A DNA stretch of 64,000 nt from NCBI GenBank assembly GCA_948144175.1, contig CANXME010000244.1, positions 1,302,001 to 1,366,000 on the forward strand, in the 5' to 3' direction. The notes beneath the pieces are model-generated. The model worked only from the letters and a program-made list of their open reading frames with translations. It did not search any database and was not told the DNA's origin. This DNA comes from Closterium sp. NIES-65. Lineage: Eukaryota > Streptophyta > Zygnematophyceae > Desmidiales > Closteriaceae. The position numbers and the translations under genes were made by a program. This document shows positions 8,970 to 20,432 of the stretch, piece by piece (within the stretch, counting starts at the first letter, position 1; every line of letters begins with the position of its first letter).

Positions 8970-10902
8970 GCGCAGATATAGTGACGGGTCGGCAGTAGAG
9001 GGAGCAAATCCAAGAGCCGCAAGTGTAGTCCTCAGTGTGTCGTGCCACTCACGCGGTGCCTGGCGGAGACCGTAGACTGGCCGCCGGAGGCTCCACTGGG
9101 TGCCAGGAGGAAAAGACCCAGTGAAGCCAGGTGGGCGACGCAGCCAGATCTCCTTGTGCAGGCTGCCCTGCAAGAAAGCAGTGCTGAAGTCAAGAGAGTG
9201 CAGCTCGTAGTCACGGTGAGGAGCTATGTGCAGCAGCACCGGAAGCGTGGTCATCTTTGGGGTGGGAGAGAAGGTGTGAAAGTAGTCAACTCCCTGTCGC
9301 TGACTGAAGCCACGAGCCACGTAACGCGCCTTGAAGACAGGCGGAGAACCCGGCGGCCGCTTTACCCTGAAAATCAACATGCCACTGACGATGTTCGCCC
9401 CAGGCGGGGGAACCTCTTCAACGTAGGTGCCTGTGGACTTCTAGGAAGCCATCTCTGCGTCCATAGCTGCCTGCCACTGAGAGGAGTAGGGACCCTCTAT
9501 CGCCTCCGCGTAAGAGCGCGGAGTCGGGATGTCAAGTGCATCCGGGTCTCCCTCAGGGGTAAGCAGTACGGACACGAGATGAGGTGAAGCAGCAGCCAAA
9601 CACTGGAACTCCTCCTGCCTATCCTCAAGGACGTCCGTGCCAAGGGCACACTCACCCCCGACGGATGGAGGACATACAGACTCAGACTCAGCAACAAGAC
9701 TAACAGCGTAGTCTAGACGACAGCGAGCAGCAAAGTCGACGAGCTCAGCAACTAGGGCAGACGCAGCAGTGGACTCAAAGGAAGGGTCAGTGACAACAGT
9801 AGCAAGGAGACGCGTGACAGTAGGACTGGCAGCACGAAGAGAGTCCGACTCCGGGTCAGCAAGAGCAGGAAGAGAGGACTCAGGAGGAGAAGGCAAAGGG
9901 GCATGCAGAGGAGCAGTGGACGGACGCAGAGACATCCGGTGCGTGCCAGGGACAGGAGGAGGACGCTGACGCAAACCACGACCACTAGTGCGAGCAGCAC
10001 GGACACGCAACGCAGGGCGAGACGCAGGCTCACGACGCTCACCAAGACCTCCTGTAGGACCAGTGTAGGGAGAAAGAGCAGACAGTGGGGAGGCCGGCTG
10101 TAACTGTAACTGTGACGGGACAGGCTGTGGACACTTTCAGGGAGGAGGAGGACCAGTAGAAGGCGGGAGACCAAGAACATGCTCAAGGAGCGGAACGAAG
10201 TACGGTCAAGGCCGCGCAGCGGCTCCAGACACAGCAGGGACAGCACCACTACCCCCAGCGGTAGCACCAGCGCCAGCAGCACCTCCAGCTCCAGTACCTC
10301 CAGCAGCTCCAGTAGCACCCCCAGCAGGACCGCCTCCAGGACCGACAGCAGTAGCCTCAGCACCAACACCCTCAGCAGCTCCAGCTCCAGTCGGACCACG
10401 AGAAGACGCAGTGGCACCAGCTCCAGTAGTACCCGCAGGCCCAGCAGCTCCAGTACTCCCAGTACGAGCACCTCCGGGACCCGCGGCACCAGCACCCTCA
10501 GCAGCCGAAGAACCTCCAGCTCCAGTAGCACGCCTCTAGCGCCGGGCAAACCACTCGCGCACCTCTTGTGGAGAGAGTGGCTCCCGTCGAGACGAAGCAC
10601 CCGGAGAACCTCCAGGCACAGCACCGCCAGACGTCACACGAGCAGGTCCAGCTCCCTCAGGATCCGCACCCCCAGGCTCAGCACCTCCAGGCGTAGCACC
10701 CCCAGGCTCAGCACCCCCAGTCGTAGCACCCCTAGACTCAGCACCCCCAGGCGTAGCACCCCCAGGCTCAGCACCCCCAGTCGTAGCACCCTCAGGCTCA
10801 GCACCCCCAGGCGTAGCACCCACACGCTCAACACCCCCAGAGTCAACAACCCCAAGCTCAGCACCCTCAGCGGCACCAGAGTCACCAGCAACCTCCACAC
10901 AC
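8970..10902 (-). pseudogene. Truncated RT and linker of element E
   Basis: Copia reverse transcriptase N-terminal half ([20 protein letters not shown]..., then TAFLQG and LRQAPREW) that stops after DPSLYLRTDA, before the YVDD box, and runs into non-coding tail sequence. Upstream a TGG-to-TAG change at 9441-9443 interrupts the frame (EMAS-stop-KST). Before that comes the Ser/Pro-rich region and a long Gly/Ala/Glu/Pro linker at about 10170-10900. Lacking the catalytic Asp pair and RNase H, it is inactive. Confidence 0.85.
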
Positions 10903-12840
10903 TCAACTGCGTCTACCTGGGACACACCTGAAGGGGCAGGACCCTGAGGGGGAAGGGGGTCTACCGGGGGGGGGACCTGGCACAAGGAAGAGCGGTGGCG
11001 GTGGGAAGGACGGATTGCGGTAAGGGAAGAGACGGTAGTAGGGGACCGACTCGTCAAACGTGACGTCCTGGGAGGACAGAACACGGCGAGAGGTGGGGTG
11101 GTAGAACTGCCACCCTGGCGCGTCAGGGGGGAAGCCAAGGAAGACGCAAGGAGCAGCACGAGGGGACAGCTTGTCCGCAGACAAGTCGCGGACAAACGCC
11201 TGAGATCCCCAGACAAGGAACGCAGACGCATCGCCAACCTTCCCCGTCCACAGCAAAGCTGGGGAGGTCTCCGGCATGGAGACCTTGGGCTGAAGGCTGA
11301 TCTGATGCGCTGCATACCAAACCGCAAACGGCCACAGAAAATGGGGGGCAGCCGCATGCATCATGGACGTACGGGCGACGTCCATGACCACGCCAACGCG
11401 GCGCTCAGCAATCCCATTTTGCTGTGGAGATTCCGAAAGCGTGAAGGTCTGGCGGATGCCTCGTGCACGACAGTAGGCTCGCAGAAGGCCAGAGGAGAAC
11501 TCTCCGCCTCTGTCAGAGTGCAGACGCAGAACAGGAAAGTCCGAGCCGAAGCTCTGCCTGAGCTGGAGACGAGCTGCGCGGATCCAGTCGATCAACACCT
11601 CGGTGACATCACCCTTGCCGCGCAAGGGGAAGACTGTGGTTTAACGCGAGTAGTCGTCAACCACCAGCAGGAAGTAGCGCTCGTGACCCTGTCCACGGAC
11701 GCGGGCTGGGCCCCACACGTCCATGTGAAGCCTCTGCAGCGGGGCCTCTGTCGGAGGAAACTGGGAGGAGTGAGGGGCAGCCCGCTTCCGCCCGTTGACA
11801 CAGGGGACGCAGGTAGGGGCAGGCCCCGGGGGAAGGGGAGGGAGGGACCGGGGAAGACCAGAGACAAGGACACGGGAGGCCATGCCTCGGAGACGAAGAA
11901 GGGAGGGGTGACCAAGTTGGTGGTGCCAGAGGAGAGTCTCGTGAGACAGGAGGCGACACGAGCAGGGGGCAGACTCAGGACCAGACCTGGACGCTGCAGC
12001 AAACACCTGACCCGACGCAGCTACCTGACCAGACGCTGTGAGTGGAGGAGACTCAGTGTTCAGTGTGTACACGCTCGATCCTGGCCGACGTGTAGACGTG
12101 GCCAAGTGCCGGCCCGTCCCAACGTCCGTGTAGTGGGTCACCCGCTGGCTCGCAGGAGTGAACTGGTGAACCCCGGCATCCTGTAGGTCAGCACGACTCA
12201 CCAAGTTCGTAGAGAACGAGGGGAGGTGAAGACCAGACAGGGTGCCAGAGGGGGCCGCGGGACACGGTAGGTCAGTGGAGAAGTGGGCAAGGACAGGACC
12301 CCCAGAGGGGTCTGCCAGAGAGACTGCAACTGGCCGACTAAGCGGCGTGAGTGTGGTGTGGTCTCGAAAGAAGGAGCGGGAAGCCCCCGAGTCAAGGGTG
12401 AAGGTGTGACAGGCCGGAGCCGACGCGGTACCTGAGAGAGCAGACTCACTGGCACCTAGAGCAGCAGCCTCACCTGTACCTGGAGCAGGAGACTCACTAG
12501 CACCTAGAGGAGCAGCCTCTATACCTGGGTCAGGCGGTACGCACAGGTGACCGGCACGGTCAGCACTAGTAGGCAATGCATACATGGCAGTGAGAATAGC
12601 ATCATAGTCAAGAGCAAATATATCTACTCTCTGCCTAAGCAACTCCACCCAGTCGGGGAGCTCAGCCTCGTCGCCAAACTCGGTACGTCAGGCGTCGCTC
12701 AGACGGGCGAAGCAGCGGGATTGTGTGTGACTAGGCGTCCCACAAGGCTGACCAGTCCGAGCACCAGTGCGAATCACGTAAGAGCAGCGAACAGAACTGA
12801 GAGACCCTCGACTCTGAGCGTACCACTCACGAAGCTGCTG
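10903..12840 (-). pseudogene. Broken gag C-terminus, protease and integrase of element E
   Basis: From right to left: a Cys/His segment equivalent to the gag end of B (CSYVIRTG...QPCG...RCFARLSDA), protease with [10 protein letters not shown], the pre-integrase HHCC region, and the start of the integrase core (HMDVWGP). A nonsense change at 11641-11643 turns the conserved SRYTTVF into SR-stop. The integrase core continues at 11625 with HSDRGGEF and IAERR intact. A frameshift in the C run near 10970 moves the frame before the linker. All catalytic residues can be seen, but across at least three broken pieces. Confidence 0.85.
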
Positions 12841-13145
12841 GGGCGTGGGAGACTCGCGTGGACGTCGCTGGAGCTGCATCTGGCCGCCGCCAGTAGCAGC
12901 AGCAGCAGTAGTGGTAGCAGTAGCAGCGCCGCCACCCCGACAACCCCAACTAGCGTACCACTCACGCAGCTTCTGGGGCGTGAGGACTCACGCGGACGTC
13001 GTTGGGGCTGCATCTGGCTCCACCAGTAGCAGCAGGAGCAGGAGTAGCAATAGGAAGGCAGGCAACCAGGCAGGTTGGCAGGCAAGCAGGCAGGCCGGCA
13101 GGCAGGCAGGCAGGCCGACACGCAGGCAGGCAGGCATGCAGGCGA
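12820..13145 (-). repeat. Local duplication and GGCA microsatellite in element E
   Basis: Two copies, about 134 bases apart (12820-12905 and 12953-13035), of the segment encoding PQQLREWY and its Arg-rich prelude. Next comes a (GGCA)n run with interruptions at about 13060-13145. The gag N-terminal region seen in B is absent here; this simple sequence sits where gag should be. Confidence 0.7.
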
Positions 13146-13717
13146 CGCGACAGCGCACTAGCAAGGCAGGGGCTCACCAGTGGCGGGAAGAGCAGGCTCT
13201 TACCGGGCGAGCGGGGCCGGTGCTAGGTGGACGGCGGCAGGGTCGGCGCACGACGACGGCGACAGCGGGGCCGCGGCAGCAGCTACAGTGAGGGGCCGGG
13301 TCGAGTCAGTGACAGGGCGGGCCGGGTCGTGTCAGCGGCAGGGCGGGGCCGGGTCGTGTCAGCGGCAGGGCGGAGTCGTGTCGGCGGCAGGGCAGTTCGG
13401 CGGCAACGGCGGCTCGGCGGCAACGGCGGCTCGATGGCTCGGCGGCTCAGCGGCTCGGCGTCTCGGTGGCAACGGCGGCTCCGCGGCGCCGGCTCTCGGC
13501 AGCTCGGCTGCTCGGTGGTGACGGCGGGGCCGTGAAGGGCGGCGACGAGGCCGCTGAGGGCGGCGCAACGGGGCCGCGAGGGCGGCGCGACGCGACGGGG
13601 CCGCGAAGGCGACGCGACGGGGCCGCGAAGGCGGCGCGGCGGGGCCGCAAGGGCGGCGTGAGGGGGGGGAGCGCGACTCGGGCAGGGGCGGAGTGCGCTC
13701 CGGGCAGGAAAAAAAAT
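13146..13717 (-). repeat. GC-rich leader of element E
   Basis: Degenerate GC repeats (GGCGGCTCGGCGGC, GGGGCCGCGAAGGCGGC). Open in several frames by composition only. No recognisable gene. Confidence 0.7.
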
Positions 13718-13763
13718 GGTGGGCCCTAGGAACAGTTCCCACGAGGGTACCTGCTCGATACCA
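13718..13763 (-). promoter_or_regulatory. PBS, hairpin and GGGCCCACC box of element E
   Basis: Minus strand from 13763: PBS-like TGGTATCGAGC (one base missing against the tRNA-Met PBS), then a stem CAG-g-TACCC / GGGAA-CTG with loop TCGT, then GGGCCCACC (13718-13726) and eight T. The spacing from PBS to box (25 bases) equals that of O and I. Confidence 0.75.
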
Positions 13764-13893
13764 TGTGAGAATTGAACGAGAATGAATTGACTAAGGGAAA
13801 GTTGGGTACAAGTACAAACCCTAGAAAGCTGTACCCCATATGTGCTACCCACCCCACTATAGCCTACAACAGCTATGTCATATAAATCTGACA
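13764..13893 (-). repeat. 5' LTR of element E (130 bp)
   Basis: Plus strand TGTGAGAATT ... AAATCTGACA. In element orientation it begins TGTCAGATTT and carries the family blocks TAGGCTATAGTGGGGT and GGGGTACA. It abuts a gypsy LTR on its right. The matching 3' LTR of E is not present. Confidence 0.85.
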
Positions 13894-13901
13894 TTATTAT
13901 A

Positions 13902-14189
13902 TGCATGCATGAATTGCTTGCTTTCCTAAGCTAGGTGCTTTCCTATAATTTATTATAGTTATAGCACCGAGCTAGGTTACGTGCACCGAATTTTGGCTTT
14001 TCGGTTGCCACCGAATTGCCTTCTACCGAATTTGGGAAGGATCTGTTCGAAACGCTTCGCGACCCGTGGAACCTTCGCGTAACACCTGGTTACGGGGCCT
14101 TGTGTCGAGCCTATATATGGCCTTGTGTTGTACCCAGGTGATCATTCAATTACAATTCTCTTTTCTGAGCTCGATCCTAGATCCTCACA
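13902..14189 (+). repeat. Solo-like gypsy LTR (F family, 288 bp)
   Basis: Matches 46174-46461 along its full 288 bases with a few percent divergence. It starts TGCATGCATGA, contains TATATATGGCCT as a probable TATA box, and ends ATCCTCACA. No PBS or gypsy interior follows; the next bases belong to the linker of D. A short AATCTG motif occurs on both sides, but it does not fit TG/CA boundaries cleanly, so the target duplication is unresolved. Confidence 0.8.
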
Positions 14190-15413
14190 ATCTGCACGGT
14201 AACGGGACCGACGGCGCTCTAGGGACACAGCACGACTTAGGGGAGAACGACGAGTCCACTGGGACGAGGAAAGGGACTCAACAGGGGGAACAGGAGGGGA
14301 CGGTAAGGTACCACGAACAAAGCGTGCAGGTGCTTGGTCGGGGAGGTCGCGTAGTCGCAGTCGCTGCTGCTCCGCCTCCTCTCGCGTCTGCTGCGACGGT
14401 ACCGGCCCCTGCTGCTGCTCCTGTGGCTCCGCCACTGCCCTCTCCTGCTGCGACTGCAGCTGCACCCGCTGCTGCGACCGGGACTCCTGCGCTACCCTCT
14501 CCTGTTGCGGGCGTGACTCCTCCTCTACTCTCTCCTGCTGGGTCTGTAATTGCACATGTTGCTGCGGGTGGGACTCTCGCTCTACCTTCTCCTAGTGCGG
14601 CCATGACACCTCCTCTACTCTCTCCTGCTGTGTCTGAAACTGCACCTGCTGCAGCGGGCGGGACTCCTGCTCTACCCTCTCCTGGTGCGGCCATGACTCC
14701 TCATCTACCCTCTCCTTCTACGGCTGTGATTCCTCCTCTACTCTCTCCTGCTGCTGCTGCTGTGCCCTCTCAAACCGCTCACGCTCCTCCTTCTCCAACC
14801 AAAGGAGACGCTGCTCACGGGTCAGGTTACGTACAGTGCGCGGTGTAGGCGCCACAGTGCCAGTGCCTCCAGCTCCAGCACTCCCACAACCAGCACCTCC
14901 ACCACCAACACCCCCGGGGCCTCCAGTACCTCCCGCAGGAACACCCCCAGGCTCCGTAGCAACCGGCGGCAGAGAAGAACGAGGAGGAAACTGCGAGACG
15001 GACGAGAAGCCAGGGGGTGAGGCGGGGCGAGGCCGCCGACTCAAGGCTGCCATGTCCTCCAGAGGAGTGACCTCCACGCCCACAACCCCAGCACCCCCAA
15101 AGCCGACACCACCAGCTCCAGCAGCCCCAGTACCCTCACCCTCCGCAACTGCACCTCCCGCACCCCCAGACACGATAGGGACTAGACGCTGCGGGGGGGA
15201 CGACTGCAGAGTGACGTGCGACACACCTGACGGGGCAGGACACGAACGGGGGGGGGCTACCGGGGCGACAGGGGGAGGCTCAAGGGCGAGGAACAGCAGG
15301 GGGAAAAAGACCTCAGTACCTCTGTGGGGGCGACTCCTGTAGTGACAGACAGACTCGTCGAACGTGACGTCCTGAGAAGCGAAGAACCCGCAGGTGACCG
15401 GGTCGTAGAACAC
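14190..15413 (-). pseudogene. Linker region of element D polyprotein
   Basis: Continues the integrase of D beyond a TAG near 15413 ([20 protein letters not shown], the typical copia integrase tail). It then runs through Gly/Ala-rich and Gln/Glu/Arg-rich repeats (QQERVEEES type) towards the region that precedes RT. It is cut at 14189 by the gypsy LTR. RT and RNase H of D are not found. Element L carries the same repeats, so this linker type is a subfamily trait. Confidence 0.75.
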
Positions 15414-16388
15414 CTAGCCGGAGGCGTCCAAAGGGAAGCCAAGAAAGACGCAGGCACGAGTGCGCGGAGACAACTTGTTCGCGCCAGGGGCGCGAACGTG
15501 AGCCAGACAACCCCAGACGTGGAAGTCAGCTGCTACACCTTGTAAACCTGACCAGAGAGAGACTGGCGTTTCCCGTGGCCGTGCGTCACTAGGCCACAGG
15601 TTCAGCTGGTGCGCGGCGTGGAGGACTGCCTGAGGCCACAAGAACTGAGGGGCATCGGCATGGCCCATGGAGGTCCGAGCAACCTCCATGACCAGGCCGA
15701 TGCGACGCTCAGCTACCCCGTTCTGTTGCGGCGAGGCTGGTAGCATGTACGAATGAATGACTCCCCGACCCTGACAGAACGTCTCTAGGCGAGTGGAAGA
15801 AAACTCACCACCACGGTCCGAGTGTAGGCGAAGCCCACACAGGCCCTGGGCACCACCCCACGCTAGTAGCCACGGCTCGAGGAAGGTAGGCACGTCAGCC
15901 TTCCGTTGCAAGGGGAAAACCGTGGTGTAGCGGGAGTAGTCGTCCACCACAATCAGGAAGTAGTGCTTTTGACGTGGTCCAAGGACCGGGGAGGGGCCCC
16001 AGACGTCCAAGTGCAGGGTCAGGAAGGGAGCTGTGATGGGGGGGAACGAGGAGGAGTGAGGGGCAGCGCGCTGCCGACCCTTAACGCAAGGAGTGCACAG
16101 CGGCGCAGGCGAGCGAGGAAGCGGGGCAAGCGACTCTGGGAGACCTGAGACCAGACGCAAATGTGCCATCTTACTGGAATGTGGGAACGACGGGTTACCT
16201 AGACGGTGGTGCCACAGGGCTGACGGGTGGACGAGTGACCGAGAGTCGCACGACACAGCAGCTACCTGACCTGACCTGGCTTGACCCAGTGCGGTGGGAC
16301 CCAGTGTGTAGTGAGTACAGACCAGAGCCCGACTCCCTGTGAAAAGTGGCAAGAGGGGCCCCAGTGGTACCGACTGTGCAGGAGGCAA
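15414..16388 (-). pseudogene. Integrase of element D
   Basis: 324-residue open segment containing the pre-integrase zinc region (WHHRLG ... CTPCVKGRQ) and the integrase core with [14 protein letters not shown] and VAERRIG, so Asp, Asp and Glu of the catalytic triad are all present. It ends with FLGFPLDASG and a stop. It inserts cDNA into the genome in an intact element. Here it lies in a polyprotein broken on both sides, so it is best read as a preserved fragment. Confidence 0.8.
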
Positions 16389-17145
16389 CAGGCTCGTCCA
16401 GTGGGAAAGTGGTGACTACACCTAGGTCGTGGAGGAGACTGACACCCACCAGGTTCCTAGAGAACAAGGGGGTGTAGTAACCTGTAAGAAAACATGAGGG
16501 AGTTGCCGGACACGAGAGAGAGGTGGTGTTGCGAGCAACTACACGTCCCAAAGAGGGGTCAACCAAGGCGACAGTGACTGGAGTGAGCAATGGTGTGAGG
16601 TCAGTATAGTCGTGAAAGAAACAGTTGGACACTCCACAGTCTAGGGTGAAGGAAAGCTGTGCAGTCTGTGGGGACGCACCCGAACCAGCCACAAAGGCTA
16701 GTGCTAGACTAGTGGTAGCTCCAGCTCCTACACAAAGACCCTCAGAGGCGCCTGGACTGTAAGCAACACATGCACCAAGACTGGAAACACAGGTCTCTAC
16801 TCGTGCAGCCGGGAACGGTCCTAGACCAGGTAGGAGAGATTCAACTGGTGCAGCAGTGCGCTAGCGAAGTCGCAAGGGCCAGTATGGTGTAATAGCGTGA
16901 GGACCAAAACACTCACGGTGGAGGTCGTCGAGTCGACGGTAGCAGCTGGACGCAGAGTGATCAGGACTCCAGTAGGTAGTGCCAGCACCAGGGCCTGTCA
17001 GGACCCGGTACCCGCAGGGGCCGACGTCTCACCCACTGCTAGCTGAGCCACTGCTGGGGGCTCCACACTTTGGACCGGCAGGTCCCCACTAATGGGAGTG
17101 CTGCGGCTGGCCCTGCTGCTGTAGAACTCGAGTACACGCCATAAG
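16389..17145 (-). pseudogene. Gag C-terminal fragment and protease of element D
   Basis: A short start (MACTRVLQQQGQPQH) leads into a Cys/His block like the end of gag in B, then the protease. The catalytic motif reads LDCGVS where B and L have LDSGAS: the Asp remains but Ser and Ala are changed. Several in-frame stops interrupt the gag part. The gag N-terminus is missing, as it is in L. Confidence 0.75.
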
Positions 17146-18661
17146 AGTAGCTAGAAACGGGGGTGGTTCTGGCAGGTGGGCCTGAATTGCTGCTAGCGGT
17201 AGGCTATCCTGCTGCTGGTTCCACTGGGGGCAGCCTGATCTGCTGCTCGAGCACTAGCGGTAGCCTAAGCTGCTGCTCGAGCGCTGGGGCAGCCTATGCT
17301 GCTTGTGGTTTTGCTGGGGGCAGCCTAAACTGCTGCTACTGGTGCTGCTGGTGGCGGGTTTCAGCTCTTGAGGCGGAGGATTCATGTCGTGGGGGGGGCA
17401 GCTCTGACTGGTACAGGTGGGGCAGCGGGTGCGGTTCGGTGCGGTTCTATGCAGTTCAGTGCGGTTCTGCATGGTTCTGTGCGGTGCTGTGCGGTTATGC
17501 GGGGTGGAGAGTACCGGGTGGGGCGGCTGATTATGGGTGAGGTGACTGGAACGAGTGGGGCAACAGCTCTGGCTGGAACGGGTGGAGCAGCGGGTGCGGT
17601 TCTGTGCGGTTCCGTGCAGTTCAGTGCGGTTCTGCGCGGTGAGGAGTACCGGGTGGGGCGGTGTAAGTTGCTGGTTTTGCTAGGGGGTAGTTTAAGTTGC
17701 TGCTCGTGCGCTGACGGTAGTGGAAGCTGCTGCTGGTGTGATTGGCGGCAGTCTAAGTTGCTGGTGGTGTTCCTGACGGTAGTCTAGGCTGCTGGTGCTA
17801 CTGGCGGCAGTGTAATCTGCTAGTGCTACAGGCGGTGGGTGTGGCAGATTGTGGGGAGGCGGGTGTCAGGTGGGGCGGCTGTCAAGGCAGAGGGCGACGG
17901 GTGGGGAAGGTAAGGCGGCGGTTCTGTGCGGTTCTGTACGGTTCAGTGCGGTTCTGCGCGATTCTGCGCGGTTCTGTGCGGTTCTGTGCAGTTCTGCACG
18001 GTTCTGTGCGGTTCAGTGCAGTAGAGAGTGCTGGGTTGGGCGGCTGATTTCGAGTGAGGTGACTGGAACGGGTGGGGCAGCAGGTTTCCAGGTGGGGCGG
18101 CAGTTTCAGGTCTGGGGCAGCGGTTTGCAGTTCCTGGGGCGGCCAATTTCTGAGGTGGCGGCGGTTTTCTGCTCGTGGGGCGGGAGATCGCGGGTGAGGC
18201 GACGGCTAACAGGGTGGGTGGCGGGTAAGGCAGCGGGTGGGGCCGCGTCTAACGGGTGGGGCGGCGGTTATGACGGTGGGAAACGGGTGGGCCGACGGGT
18301 CGCTGATGCGCGCGGCTGCTGCTGTGCGTGCGTGCGACTAACGACGGGGCCGCGGGGCCCGCTAGTGAAGGGGCCTCTGGGCCCACGAACGAAGGGCCAC
18401 AGGGCCCGCTAACGAAAGGCCGCGGGGCCCGCTAACGAAAGGCCGCGGGGGCTGCTAACGAAAGGCCGTGGGGCCCCGTTAACTAACAGCCGCGACGGGT
18501 GACAGGCGACGGGAAATTAAGGGAAAACGGCCGCGATCGACAGGGGGAAACGGGCGACGGGCAACTGGTGACGGGGGGAGGGGGGGGGGGGGGGGGGGGG
18601 TCTACGGGTGACGGGGCCTAAGGTAAGCACGATACGGGCGGTCTAGGACGGGGCGCGACTA
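17146..18661 (-). repeat. Repeat-rich leader of element D
   Basis: About 1.5 kb without a credible gene. It holds about 30-base units related to GGGGGCAGCCTAAGCTGCTG (17175-17345 and 17668-17818) and about 10-base units GCGGTTCTGT (17425-17640 and 17925-18025). It also has GGGTGGGGCGGC repeats, units of GCTAACGAAAGGCCGCGGGG (18350-18480) and a 20-base G run (18581-18600). L has the same unit types in opposite orientation. Confidence 0.75.
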
Positions 18662-18733
18662 GGTGGGCCCATGATAGTCGAGTGATTTTTCCTAAGGAGA
18701 AAATCTCGCTAGGGTTAACCTAGCTCTATACCA
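18662..18733 (-). promoter_or_regulatory. PBS, hairpins and GGGCCCACC box of element D
   Basis: Minus strand: TGGTATAGAGC directly after the LTR (one base short of the tRNA-Met PBS), a CTAGG/CCTAG hairpin, a GATTTT/AAAATC hairpin, and GGGCCCACC at 18662-18670. Confidence 0.75.
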
Positions 18734-18871
18734 TGTCACAGTGTAAAAATTGACTAAAACAAAAAGTACAAACATGATATATGCAAAACCTAACCCTAGT
18801 GAAAGTACAAAATAACACAAGGGAGAACACCTAGACTAGAACTACACAAGCTAAAGAAATATAGTTTGACA
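18734..18871 (-). repeat. 5' LTR of element D (138 bp)
   Basis: Plus strand TGTCACAGTG ... AGTTTGACA, partner of 8655-8792. The PBS on its left fixes the orientation. The next bases, GAGCC, belong to element C. Confidence 0.85.
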
Positions 18872-19555
18872 GAGCCTGTGCGTGAGGTGCTGGGGGGTGC
18901 GGAGCCTGGGGGTGCTGAGCCTGCGGGTGCGGAGCCTGGGGGTGCTGAGCCGGAGGGTGCCGGGTCTGGGGGTGTTGAGTCTGCTGGCGCTTCTCCGGTT
19001 CTCTTTTCCTGACGAGGGCCTCTCTCACCACAACAGCTACGAGAAGGGCTTACATGGTGTGCCCGCCTGAGGAGTCGTGCTGCTGGAGCTGGAGGTCCTG
19101 CTGCTGGAGGTACTGCTGCTCGAGGTGCTGCGGTTGGAGCTGCTCGTCGTGGAGGCGCTGAGAGTGCTGGTGTTTCTGGTTCTGGAGGTGCTCTTACTGG
19201 AGGTACTGGAGCTACCAGGACTGTAGGTGCTACTAGAGCTGGAGGCCCTAGAGCTGGTACTGTCGACCCTAGAGTTGGAGACCCTGGAGCTGGAGGTGTT
19301 GGTTCTTGGGGTGCTACTACTAGAGGCACTGGAACTGGAGGCCCTGGAGCTGGTGCTGTCGACCCTGGAGCTAGAGGTGCCGGTGCTGGAGGCACTGGAG
19401 TTGGAGACCCTGGAGCTGGAGGTGCTGGAGCTGGAGGCGCTGGCGCTGGAGGCGTCGGGGCTGGTGGCCCTGGAACTGGAGCTACTAGCCTTGGAGGTGC
19501 TAGTCTTAGAGGTACTGGAGCTGCCGGAGCTGGTGGTGCTGCTGGTGTCAACATT
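18872..19555 (+). pseudogene. Linker of element C, resumed after D
   Basis: Picks up the [14 protein letters not shown] repeats exactly where 8654 leaves off. It then passes into Gly/Ala/Thr-rich sequence (units such as GAGGTGVGDPGAGG, best read in the frame of the repeats with several breaks). It ends at the LTR of L. RT of C is not found in the window. Confidence 0.75.
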
Positions 19556-19677
19556 TTAGTTTTATATGTGTTGTTTAGGTAGTCTGGGTGATACATTTCT
19601 ACTTCCTTGCATGATTAGGGTTTGCTATATCTAGGGTTGTACTTCACATTTTCTATCAATTCATTATTATCGTAATA
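19556..19677 (+). repeat. 5' LTR of element L (122 bp)
   Basis: Starts TGTCAACATT and ends CGTAATA, directly before TGGTATAGAGC. Related to the D LTR (TGTCAA start, TTAGGGTTTGC and TTGTACTT blocks) but lacking a CA end. Confidence 0.7.
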
Positions 19678-19762
19678 TGGTATAGAGCTAGGTTCCCCCT
19701 AGGCGATTTTTCCCCTAGGCGATTTTTCCCCTAGATTTCTCTCGATAGTCTATGGGCCCACC
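19678..19762 (+). promoter_or_regulatory. PBS and GGGCCCACC box of element L
   Basis: TGGTATAGAGC followed by CTAGG/CCTAG hairpin-forming sequence, two copies of CCCCTAGGCGATTTTT, and GGGCCCACC at 19754-19762. Confidence 0.7.
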
Positions 19763-20432
19763 ACCCGCGCGCCTCGTAGCGACCCGTAGCCCGAAGCGCC
19801 CTGCTTCGTAGAGCCTAAGTAGACCGCGCCCCCCGTCGCCATCGCGCGTCACCCGTTTCTGCCTTGCGCCCCACCCGTTTTTGCCGTGCGTCACTCGGTT
19901 TTCTGCCCCACGCCCCACTCATTTCACCCCGCAAGTTGCCCCCCAGCCCTCTAGCGCGCAGCAGACGAACGCGCGTAGCCGTGCACGCAGCCTTAGTTGC
20001 ACCCGCATCTCCGCGCAGTACGTCGCGACCGCACGCACGTGCAGCAACAGCCGCGCGCACGTGCAGCCCACCGTCTTAACTGCCCCCAGACCTGAAAACC
20101 CGCCATCCCAGACCTGAAATCCACCGCCGAACCTGGAAATCCGCCACCCCAGACCTGTAAACCGCCGCCCCAGACCTGACAACCGCCACCCCACCTGGAA
20201 ACCTGCTACCCCACCCGTTCCAGGCACCTCATCCGGAATCAGCTGCCCCACCCAATACTCTCCACCGCATTGAACCGCACAGAACCGCACAGAACTGCAC
20301 ATAACCGCACAGAACCGCCGCCTCACCTTCCCCACCTGTAGCCCGCTGCCTTAACAACTGCCCCACCTGAAACCCGCCTCCCCACGAGCTACCACACCCG
20401 CCGCTAGTAGCCCCAGCCAATTACACTGCCAC
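19763..20432 (+). repeat. GC-rich leader of element L
   Basis: GC-rich, with CGCGCGTCACCCGTTTT units near 19840-19920 and GAACCGCACA units near 20265-20325 (reverse complement of the GTTCTGTGCG units of D, as expected from opposite orientation). No gene recognised. Confidence 0.65.

Larger units (their letters stand above)
8655..18871 (-). mobile_element. Copia element D, minus strand, inserted in C and itself invaded
   Basis: Two LTRs of 138 bp bound it (8655-8792 and 18734-18871), differing at about 12 positions (about 91% identity by eye). Flanks are GAGCG on the left and GAGCC on the right, a 4-of-5 target duplication. Sequence on both sides belongs to the GGAEP-type linker of element C, so D landed in C. 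The right half (14190-18733) is D proper. The left half contains element E and a gypsy LTR. D's own RT region is missing. Confidence 0.8.

Noticed and set aside
18881..19559. Collagen-like or silk-like host protein gene suggested by Gly/Ala/Thr repeats
   Set aside because: The repeats continue the linker of element C across the D insertion and match linkers of Q, B and O, so they belong to a retrotransposon polyprotein.
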